Source of the DNA: a virus
Direction: 5' to 3' (one strand)
DNA: 42,395 nt
Virus record (IMG/VR): IMGVR_UViG_3300044951_000691
Coordinates: 1-42,395 of that record
The translations under genes and the position numbers were made by a program. Positions 29,248-36,461 of this stretch are shown one piece after another (position 1 is the stretch's first letter; every line of letters begins with the position of its first letter). Under the pieces are notes generated by a model. It saw nothing but the letters and a program-made list of their open reading frames with translations, searched no databases and was not told where the DNA came from.

Positions 29248-29643
29248 ATGAAAAAGTATCGTGATCTGTTAGGCTTGGTTCACTACCTTAACCAATCTAT
29301 CGAACAAGGCAAAACTATTGGCCAAAAGAAGTTAACAAAAATTGGTGACCTACTTAAGCCGCACATTGACTCGTACAACGACAAGAGAGAATGGATATTG
29401 TTATCTAACGCAAGTGTAGATGAGAATAAGAATCTTATCGTTGATGAGAACAATGCTTATAAGTATACTGCTGAAGGAGCACACAAGCGTGATAAGGAAC
29501 TAATGGAATTGTTCTTATCTGACTTCGACTATACACCAATACAAATTAACTCACCATCTGAGCTTGACCAATATACATTCTTATATGGTTGGGTAAACGG
29601 AGTAGAGTTTACTATTGAGCCTGAGGAAGAGGTAGAAATCTAG
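29248..29643 (+). CDS. Hypothetical phage protein, 131 aa
   Basis: Mostly helical and acidic: MKKYRDLLGLVHYLNQSIEQ, then GQKKLTKIGDLLKPHIDSYN, ending EPEEEVEI. No family recognised. Driven by its own promoter and convergent with the glycosyltransferase gene, with a 4-base overlap of stops and no terminator between. Confidence 0.68.
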   Translation: MKKYRDLLGLVHYLNQSIEQGKTIGQKKLTKIGDLLKPHIDSYNDKREWILLSNASVDENKNLIVDENNAYKYTAEGAHKRDKELMELFLSDFDYTPIQINSPSELDQYTFLYGWVNGVEFTIEPEEEVEI

Positions 29644-32501
29644 AAGTAATATTTAATAGCTGATATTACATCAACAGCAGTGATACTCCTTTGACATTCA
29701 AATTGTCGAGGAGTATTTTTATTTACGGGGCACCAATCAAAGTCTCCACGGTCGAATTTATGCTCAGGGTTGTTCCAACAGCCATGGCACACGCTCTTGT
29801 TAGTTATGCGTATGCAGTCAAACTCGTGGTCATCTTTGGTGAAGTTACTTATCATCACGACTTGTTTGTCTAATGCCCACGCAAGCCAGCTCAAGCCTGA
29901 GCTAAGTCCGAGAAAAAACTCGCTGTTATATATAACGCTCATTGTGTTCTCAATGCTCACGTTATCTATCTTCTCGCAATTGTCAAATGGGTTGTCTTCT
30001 TTAGACACATTAATCACCCTGTACCCACGTGCGTGCAAATAGTTAATTGTCTCTTGCCACCCTTCTCGTGTCCAAAACTTACAGCCTGCCGTTGAGTTAG
30101 TAGCAATCGTCACATACTTACCATAGGTATTCTTGCGTTTCTTAAACTTTATTCGAGGCTTAAGTTCTTCAAACTCTAGTCCCAATATATTTGCTGCCGC
30201 TTGTTGGAGTGGTATCGTGTTAGGCATGACCGGTTCTTTGTTCTCGTCGTAGAACCATCCAAGATTATACTGCCCTGATATACCGTTCACTTCGGTGCCT
30301 GGGCTTACAAACTCTAGCTCAGGGTAATTAAATAAATGGTTCCAGAATGTTGACACCACCACATGGCAGTCGTGCTTTTCTTTGAACGCTAACACGTATG
30401 GCATCCAAGCAAGAGTGTCGCCAAGTGACGACGAGTCAAATGATATTAATACTTTCTTGTTTTTATATGACAGCGTGCTCTCGTACACGAGCTCATCATT
30501 CTCAAATACCTTAGTTGTCCATTCGGTAAAATATTTCCGATTAAGTTTTACCCACGAGTTAGACTTAATTGTATTCTCGTAATGGCACGTTCCATGCTCA
30601 TCAAAGAACTGAACTTTAAAGTTAAACTCTACAGGCGACTTAAGTTCTAAGTATGGGCCATCAATAAAGTTTTGTATTAATGTCACATCTTGGTCCTCCT
30701 TCTTATTATTCAAGGTATGCTTATAGAAGCCTAAGTATTCAATGCCAAATATTTCTGTTGTCTCATATATTGGCTTCTCATAGTTTGCTTTAATTGTTCT
30801 AAGGTCCGTGTCAATGGGCTGTATATACTTATCGTATATACCACAGTATTGTGGCAAGTTATGAGCAATGATTGGCAAGCCATAACTAATCGCTTCTCTA
30901 AGCACAAGTGGGTTGCATTCCCACGTAGAGTTGAACATAAAGATGTTAGCACCAAACATAAAGTCTGACACATCCTCTCGCTCTCCATGAACAATTACAT
31001 TCTTTGGCAAGTCTTTCATTAATGGCTCCCAATAGTCTTTGAAGTTCCCTGCTTGGTTGCCAACAAAGTGGAATGTAAAATCAGGATACTTTCTTGCTAT
31101 CTCGATTCCTTCTGCTTGGTTCTTGCCTGGTGTCCATAGCCCAACATTTAACACGTCTTTACCCGTTGGTAGAATAGTTCTTTGTTTGTTGTCAATTGGA
31201 TAATTAATAACTTGCTTGTACGATGGCAAACTCTCAAATGTTTTGTAATGATATGGCGTACAGAATGCATATGAGTCAGGGTGGAACAAAGTCTCTTTGA
31301 TAGGATCAAATGCAATGTCATGACAAGTCTCTACTATTCTGTAGTCTCGGTTATTACTATACAACTTAGCCATGATGCTGTGGTCAAACCGTTCAGCAGG
31401 CTCGTGTAGATGGATGATGTCAGGCTTAAAATCACTTATCGCTTTAAATAGCAACGTCTTATCCTCATACAGCGTGGTAAAGTTCTCGCCTACAATATCT
31501 TTTATCTTGTTGCGTTGCACCACATAGTCTAAACTGTAGCAAGTATACTCAACCACGTATGGTGTAATCTTGCCATCTAAAGCTTCGAGTGTCTTAAGCA
31601 CAAATGCAGGCATGCCACCTGTCGATAGGTGTGGCACTAGATACATTACTTTAATCGGACTAATCATCTGAACCATCTTCTCATAGCTTTTCTCTCCATG
31701 GTAGAATAGTAGCCTTTCTTTGCTTGCCGGTATTCTAACCCAACTGCCCATCATGTAATCTTCACCGGTAAATATGTCCATGCTATTTACCCTGTCGACC
31801 ATATCCTGCTTACCGTTCACGTAGATATATGGCAGTCCATCATGGAAATTGTACTTCCATAATAATACGTTTAATATTGTCTCCTCATTGTAGGGAGCAT
31901 AGAAGTCGTTCATGGCAAGCACCACTGGATGCATACACATGTTATACCATTCTTTTAGGAATATGATGCAGTTTCTATTTGCAACAAAGTACCCCGTCTG
32001 TCTGTAGCGTTGTCTGACATATTGGTCTACACCGAACAGCTCGCATGCAGGATGCTCAAGTGTTGTGCTCAGGTCATCTCTACTCTCAGCCCCTCCCCTG
32101 TCGCCAACATGCAAGTAGTCATAGATACCCTCCACAAAGTAGGGGATAGGGGATGACTCATCGAACATGTCGAAAATAGTTGATGCGTATTTAGTTGCTA
32201 CTGAGTCGGAGTCTATGTAGGCTACGGTCTCTGCGTACTTTAATGCATCAGCCACAATGAGTGGGCGTTGGATAAGAAGTTTGTAGATGTCAAGACTTGA
32301 CCTATCGATGTACTCAGTCTGATCCGGGTTAATGGCATCGCAATCCCACCTGATGGTAAAGGTTGCGTTCTTAATCTGCCTATCCGAGTTGAGCATGTAT
32401 ACTAGCGTTGGAATGCTAGTATAGTAGTTTAATGACTGTACGCATGCCTCTACTGTTTCTGCGTATGATTCAGTTGCGTATAATACGTATGCTTGCTTCA
32501 T
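29640..32501 (-). CDS. Three-module glycosyltransferase: GT-A, GT4-like GT-B and TibC/Aah-like O-heptosyltransferase
   Basis: 953 residues. Residues 1-275 resemble a GT-A enzyme with a D-x-D motif in TVAYIDSDSVA (92-102). Residues 283-565 are a GT4-type GT-B: YLVPHLSTGGMPAFV (287-301), HLHEPAE, and the donor motif STWECNPLVLREAISYG (525-541, E-x7-E). Residues about 605-953 match autotransporter strand-loop-strand O-heptosyltransferases (GT9-like): SFDSSSLGDTLAWMPYV (687-703), TNSTAGCKFWTREGW (801-815), GLSSGLSWLAWAL (865-877), and an iron-type four-Cys set C905, C908, C924, C936. On the minus strand inside virion genes, so probably an added gene. Likely target: phage fibre or host surface glycan. 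Confidence 0.9.
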   Translation of the reverse strand: MKQAYVLYATESYAETVEACVQSLNYYTSIPTLVYMLNSDRQIKNATFTIRWDCDAINPDQTEYIDRSSLDIYKLLIQRPLIVADALKYAETVAYIDSDSVATKYASTIFDMFDESSPIPYFVEGIYDYLHVGDRGGAESRDDLSTTLEHPACELFGVDQYVRQRYRQTGYFVANRNCIIFLKEWYNMCMHPVVLAMNDFYAPYNEETILNVLLWKYNFHDGLPYIYVNGKQDMVDRVNSMDIFTGEDYMMGSWVRIPASKERLLFYHGEKSYEKMVQMISPIKVMYLVPHLSTGGMPAFVLKTLEALDGKITPYVVEYTCYSLDYVVQRNKIKDIVGENFTTLYEDKTLLFKAISDFKPDIIHLHEPAERFDHSIMAKLYSNNRDYRIVETCHDIAFDPIKETLFHPDSYAFCTPYHYKTFESLPSYKQVINYPIDNKQRTILPTGKDVLNVGLWTPGKNQAEGIEIARKYPDFTFHFVGNQAGNFKDYWEPLMKDLPKNVIVHGEREDVSDFMFGANIFMFNSTWECNPLVLREAISYGLPIIAHNLPQYCGIYDKYIQPIDTDLRTIKANYEKPIYETTEIFGIEYLGFYKHTLNNKKEDQDVTLIQNFIDGPYLELKSPVEFNFKVQFFDEHGTCHYENTIKSNSWVKLNRKYFTEWTTKVFENDELVYESTLSYKNKKVLISFDSSSLGDTLAWMPYVLAFKEKHDCHVVVSTFWNHLFNYPELEFVSPGTEVNGISGQYNLGWFYDENKEPVMPNTIPLQQAAANILGLEFEELKPRIKFKKRKNTYGKYVTIATNSTAGCKFWTREGWQETINYLHARGYRVINVSKEDNPFDNCEKIDNVSIENTMSVIYNSEFFLGLSSGLSWLAWALDKQVVMISNFTKDDHEFDCIRITNKSVCHGCWNNPEHKFDRGDFDWCPVNKNTPRQFECQRSITAVDVISAIKYYF

Positions 32502-32505
32502 AATC

Positions 32506-32536
32506 CAAATTTAATTAATATTGTATCAAAACCCAA
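32506..32536 (-). promoter_or_regulatory. Promoter of the glycosyltransferase gene
   Basis: On the minus strand TTG (32536-32534), 20 bases, TAAATTTG (32513-32506). The ATG (32501) follows after only 4 bases, so transcription would start at or next to the A of the ATG, giving a leaderless or nearly leaderless mRNA. Confidence 0.7.
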
Positions 32537-32541
32537 TTTAA

Positions 32542-32910
32542 ATGAACATAGAAGTTAGCATCGGAGAGGCTGTAGACAAACTGTCGATACTTAGTATTAA
32601 GATGGAGAAGATTAAAGATGAGTCAAAGTTAGAGAATGTATCTAAGGAATACTATATGTTACTTGACTTGCTTGAAGAAGAAATGTTTACCAACCCTTTG
32701 TATTATAAACTTAAAGATGTAAATAAAAGACTATGGGAGATTGAGGATGAGATTAGAGTTTGCGAGAAACATGGAGACTTTAACTTAAATTTTATTAGAC
32801 TAGCACGTGCTGTGTACCATCGTAACGACGAGCGTGCGGATATTAAAAGACAGATTAATTTAAAATATAACTCCAATCTAATCGAAGAAAAACACTACCA
32901 AGCATATTAG
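32542..32910 (+). CDS. DUF6165-like protein
   Basis: 122 residues: MNIEVSIGEAVDKLSILSIK, then KIKDESKLENVSKEYYML and a helical remainder ending in ADIKRQINLKYNS. This start (V-S-x-GE-x-x-DKL-x-IL-x-IK) is the DUF6165 pattern; members are often encoded in glycan-synthesis clusters. It is divergent from, and 40 bases away from, the triple glycosyltransferase, which supports a joint role. Its biochemical function is unknown. Confidence 0.8.
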   Translation: MNIEVSIGEAVDKLSILSIKMEKIKDESKLENVSKEYYMLLDLLEEEMFTNPLYYKLKDVNKRLWEIEDEIRVCEKHGDFNLNFIRLARAVYHRNDERADIKRQINLKYNSNLIEEKHYQAY

Positions 32911-32955
32911 TAAAAGAAAATTGTTAATTTTACGGAATAGTTAAATAAAATAAAA

Positions 32956-33213
32956 ATGAAAAAATTAGAAGAACAAGAACTAGAGCGTTTAAACAACGCA
33001 ACCAAATCACTTCGTGAGGCACGCAATACAATTGCCGATATTGAAATCTCAGCACACCGTTTAGAGTCAAGAAAGAAAGCTGTTCTATTTAATGCAGAAC
33101 AAGCTGCCGAAGAGTTAAATAACATCCAAGGTGAGCTTCAAGAAAAATACGGAAATGTTCTCATAGATGTTACCACTGGGGAAATTAAAGAAGATAACCA
33201 TGATAATTCGTAA
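32956..33213 (+). CDS. Coiled-coil protein, 85 aa
   Basis: Nearly all one helix with heptads (LEEQELERLNNATKSLREA, HRLESRKKAVLFNAEQAAEE), ending with a short acidic tail. The first gene of the head/packaging operon. A weak -7 element TAATTTTA lies upstream near 32934. Overlaps the next gene by 14 bases. Confidence 0.7.
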   Translation: MKKLEEQELERLNNATKSLREARNTIADIEISAHRLESRKKAVLFNAEQAAEELNNIQGELQEKYGNVLIDVTTGEIKEDNHDNS

Positions 33214-33418
33214 ATTATCTGTTGGCGTTGACTATAAGTCATCGATGAATTATATTACCGGTCAGTCAGTACTGAACGGCAATTATGTTATTCACTTAAT
33301 TAAGATAACGGATGCTGGCTCCTATCAGATTTTCATTGAACAAAATAAAGAAGTTGTTCTATGGAAAGAGATAGGTAGCACAGTTCCAGTATCGGTAGAG
33401 TACAACATAGAATTCTAA
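33200..33418 (+). CDS. Hypothetical protein, 72 aa
   Basis: Start chosen at MIIRKLSVGVDYKSSMNY (33200). A small beta protein (YVIHLIKITDAGSYQIFIE, VVLWKEIGSTVPVSVEYNI). The conserved start and position ahead of the packaging genes suggest a virion or packaging accessory. No function recognised. Confidence 0.7.
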   Translation: MIIRKLSVGVDYKSSMNYITGQSVLNGNYVIHLIKITDAGSYQIFIEQNKEVVLWKEIGSTVPVSVEYNIEF

Positions 33419-33422
33419 TATA

Positions 33423-34007
33423 ATGAAGTCTCCTTTTTATTTTGTCATCAGCTCGAAAGATGGCAAACGCTACGACAATGAGCGTAACGGAATTATCATT
33501 TCTACTTCTAAAGAGGACCACCTAGCAACAATGCGTGAGGCTGTTGTCATCTCTACTCCTATTGGCTATGAAGGTCCGATAGAAGAGGGCGACATGGTGC
33601 TTGTTCATCATAACACTTTCCGTATTTACTACGACATGCGTGGTAGAGAGAAGTCATCGTGGAATTACTTTATGGATGACTTGTTTTTTATTGATGACCC
33701 ATATGCCTACAAAAAGACAGGTGGCAGATGGAAAGGAATCGGCAGGTATGTATTTGTTTCTCCGGTTGAGAACGACTACACTGGCATCACTACTGTAGAT
33801 GCAGAAAAGCCCCTTGTGGGCACGATAAAGTTTGCAAACGAAGAAGTACTTAGCCTCGGTATAAACGAGGGCGACACGGTCATATTTGAGCCTGAATCAG
33901 AGTATCCTTTTTATGTGGATGGAGAGAAAGTTTATCGAATGTACACCAAGAATATAACAATCAAATTAAATGAACAAGATAACGGACTTAAAGAAACGCA
34001 TAATTGA
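33423..34007 (+). CDS. Conserved phage protein, possibly two GroES-like barrels
   Basis: 194 residues: MKSPFYFVISSKDGKRYDN, then EAVVISTPIGYEGPIEEGD, MVLVHHNTFRIYYDMRG, and a second half with KPLVGTIKFANEEVLSLG and INEGDTVIFEPESEYPFYVD. Each half has a GD-x-V-x-x-x-x turn like the central part of GroES/chaperonin-10 barrels (as in T4 gp31-type co-chaperonins), but no mobile loop is evident. Proteins of this kind are common just before terminase genes. The GroES relation is tentative. Confidence 0.6.
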   Translation: MKSPFYFVISSKDGKRYDNERNGIIISTSKEDHLATMREAVVISTPIGYEGPIEEGDMVLVHHNTFRIYYDMRGREKSSWNYFMDDLFFIDDPYAYKKTGGRWKGIGRYVFVSPVENDYTGITTVDAEKPLVGTIKFANEEVLSLGINEGDTVIFEPESEYPFYVDGEKVYRMYTKNITIKLNEQDNGLKETHN

Positions 34008-34251
34008 TTCTGGGTATAAAGCCGTTGAAGAATTAATTAAGGTTGCAGAAGAAAGGATTGTCACGCATGCTGAGGATGACCTTAGTGCTGACAAGTTAAA
34101 GAATGCCGCTCAAGCAAAGAAGCTCGCCATTATGGATGCGTTCGAGATTCTTAAGCGTGTCGAAGAGGAGAATAATATCATCGAAGGTGTAGTTAATAAT
34201 CAAGTCAATACGAACAGAGGGTTTGCCGAGTCTAGAGCTAAGAACAAATGA
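33970..34251 (+). CDS. Putative small terminase subunit
   Basis: 93 residues, all helical: LKKRIIDSGYKAVEELIKVA, then DDLSADKLKNAAQAKKLAIM and a coiled stretch with FEILKRVEEENN. The gene directly precedes TerL with a 4-base overlap (ATGA), the usual place of TerS. No helix-turn-helix is obvious, so the call is positional. Confidence 0.55.
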   Translation: MNKITDLKKRIIDSGYKAVEELIKVAEERIVTHAEDDLSADKLKNAAQAKKLAIMDAFEILKRVEEENNIIEGVVNNQVNTNRGFAESRAKNK

Positions 34252-36461
34252 GTTTACACAAACTTCTTATTGATGTCATACCACAGAAAGTTCTTGACAA
34301 AAAGAACGCTAAGAATCAGTGGGAGTATGGATGGGATCCGGAGTATGATATGGTTGTCATATCTAAAGATGGGACCGTCGGAGATATATACGACATCCAA
34401 GGATTAAGAGTTGCTCTTCCGCATACCCCTAATAAAGTTAATTACAAAGCCAACAAATGGGAGCCTATTGAATTACCAAAAGAACTGTCTCGTATCAAGA
34501 CAATCTTTGATTGGAACAGACGTGATAACTCGTTTAAGAATCAATGGGTCGACTTTATCGAGAAAGAGTTTGATCGACGTGAGCTTGGATATTGGTTCAT
34601 AAACAATGGCGTAAAGACTTACATCACAGGTCACCACTACATGTACCTACAGTGGACTAAGACTGACGTAGGCCATCCTGACTTTCGTGAGTCAAACAGG
34701 ATATTCTTTTTATTTTGGGAAGCGTGTCGTGCTGATACACGATGCTTTGGGATGTGTTACTTAAAGAACCGTCGTTCGGGATTCTCGTTCATGGCCTCCT
34801 CGGTATCTGTTGATATTGCAACACTTGCAAAAGATGCACGTATTGGTATGGTGTCAAAGACCGGACCCGATGCTAAGAAAATGTTTACCGATAAGGTTGT
34901 TCCAATTGCGAACAACTATCCGTTCTTCTTTCAGCCCGTGCGTGATGGTATGACCACACCAAAGACTGAGCTTGCCTTCCGTGTACCTGCTTCTAAGATT
35001 ACACGTAAGAATATGGATCAAGAGCAAGATGAAGCGATGGACGGACTAGATACATCTATTGACTGGCGTAATACATCAGACAACTCATATGATGGAGAGA
35101 AGCTTCGATTCTTAATTGAGGACGAGGCTGCCAAGCTAGAGAAGCCAATGAACATAGAGAATGGGTGGCGTATTCGTAAGACTTGCCTCCGCTTAGGTGC
35201 AAGAATTATTGGTAAGTGTATGATGGGCTCAACATCCAACGCACTAGATAAAGGTGGAGAGAATTATAAAAGACTATATGAAGATTCAGATGTTAGGAAA
35301 CGCAACAAGAACGGGCAGACTCTTTCGGGTCTGTATGCTTTATTTATACCGATGGAGTATAATTTTGAAGGATATATTGATGAGTACGGCCACGCTGTAT
35401 TAGAGACTCCCGAGAAGCCAGTTCGTTCAGCTGAGGGAACTTGGATTACTCAAGGGGTTATCGAGTATTGGAACAATGAAGTTTCATCTTTAAAGTCAAA
35501 CCCTGATGCACTTAATGAATTCTATAGACAGTTCCCTAGAACAGAGTCTCACGCTTTCCGTGATGAGACTAAGTCATCTATTTATAACTTAACTAAATTA
35601 TATCAGCAGATAGATTACAACGATGGCATGATAGCTGATCGTGTACTAACGAAAGGGTTCTTTCATTGGAAAAATGGTGAGAAGGACACAGAGGTTATTT
35701 GGACACCCGACAAGGCAGGTCGGTTTATCGTGTCCTGGATTCCAGATATTGCAATGCGTAATAACTATATAACTAAAAATGGAATCAAATACCCTCTTAA
35801 CGAACACGTTGGTGCGTTTGGATGTGACCCTTATGATATTTCGGGTGCTACATTTGGTGGTTCAAACGGTGCTCTTCATGGCCTTACTAAGTTTAATATG
35901 GCGAATGCTCCGTCAAATGCGTTCTTCCTAGAGTACGTTGCTCGTCCACAGACAGCAGAGATATTCTTTGAAGAGGTCCTAATGGCTTGCGTATTCTACG
36001 GCATGCCCATACTTGCAGAGAATAACAAAGCTCGTCTACTATATCACTTTAAGAATAGAGGCTATCGTGGATTCTCAATGAATAGACCTGATAAGCATAA
36101 AGCAAAACTGTCCTTTACAGAAATTGAGATTGGCGGTATACCGTCTTCAAGTGAAGACATGAAGCAAGCACACGCAGCAGGTATCGGTACTTACATTGAG
36201 AAATATGTAGGGTATGATTTAGAAGGCACTTACCGAAATCCAGATGAGGTAGGTAACATGCCATTCAATAGAACTCTTTTAGACTGGTCTAAATTTAACG
36301 TGAACGACAGAACAAAGTTTGACGCTTCGATTAGTTCGGGTTTAGCGATTATGGCAAACCAAAAGCATATTTATATGCCGGAGAAAAAAGAGTCAAAAAT
36401 AAGCATTAAATTTGCAAAATACGATAACAGCGGTTCAGCGAGTAGACTGAAAATAATATGA
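34248..36461 (+). CDS. terL: Terminase large subunit
   Basis: 737 residues. An ATPase with a variant Walker A, CYLKNRRSGFSF (170-181), Walker B FLIEDEAAKL (288-297) and coupling motif GSTSNALDKGG (327-337). The nuclease part includes GAFGCDPYDISG (about 525-536) and later LAENNKARLLYHF and KLSFTEIEIGG. It is longer than most TerL because of an N-terminal extension of about 90 residues. It packages the genome into proheads and cuts the concatemer. Overlaps both neighbours by 4 bases. Confidence 0.92.
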   Translation: MSLHKLLIDVIPQKVLDKKNAKNQWEYGWDPEYDMVVISKDGTVGDIYDIQGLRVALPHTPNKVNYKANKWEPIELPKELSRIKTIFDWNRRDNSFKNQWVDFIEKEFDRRELGYWFINNGVKTYITGHHYMYLQWTKTDVGHPDFRESNRIFFLFWEACRADTRCFGMCYLKNRRSGFSFMASSVSVDIATLAKDARIGMVSKTGPDAKKMFTDKVVPIANNYPFFFQPVRDGMTTPKTELAFRVPASKITRKNMDQEQDEAMDGLDTSIDWRNTSDNSYDGEKLRFLIEDEAAKLEKPMNIENGWRIRKTCLRLGARIIGKCMMGSTSNALDKGGENYKRLYEDSDVRKRNKNGQTLSGLYALFIPMEYNFEGYIDEYGHAVLETPEKPVRSAEGTWITQGVIEYWNNEVSSLKSNPDALNEFYRQFPRTESHAFRDETKSSIYNLTKLYQQIDYNDGMIADRVLTKGFFHWKNGEKDTEVIWTPDKAGRFIVSWIPDIAMRNNYITKNGIKYPLNEHVGAFGCDPYDISGATFGGSNGALHGLTKFNMANAPSNAFFLEYVARPQTAEIFFEEVLMACVFYGMPILAENNKARLLYHFKNRGYRGFSMNRPDKHKAKLSFTEIEIGGIPSSSEDMKQAHAAGIGTYIEKYVGYDLEGTYRNPDEVGNMPFNRTLLDWSKFNVNDRTKFDASISSGLAIMANQKHIYMPEKKESKISIKFAKYDNSGSASRLKII

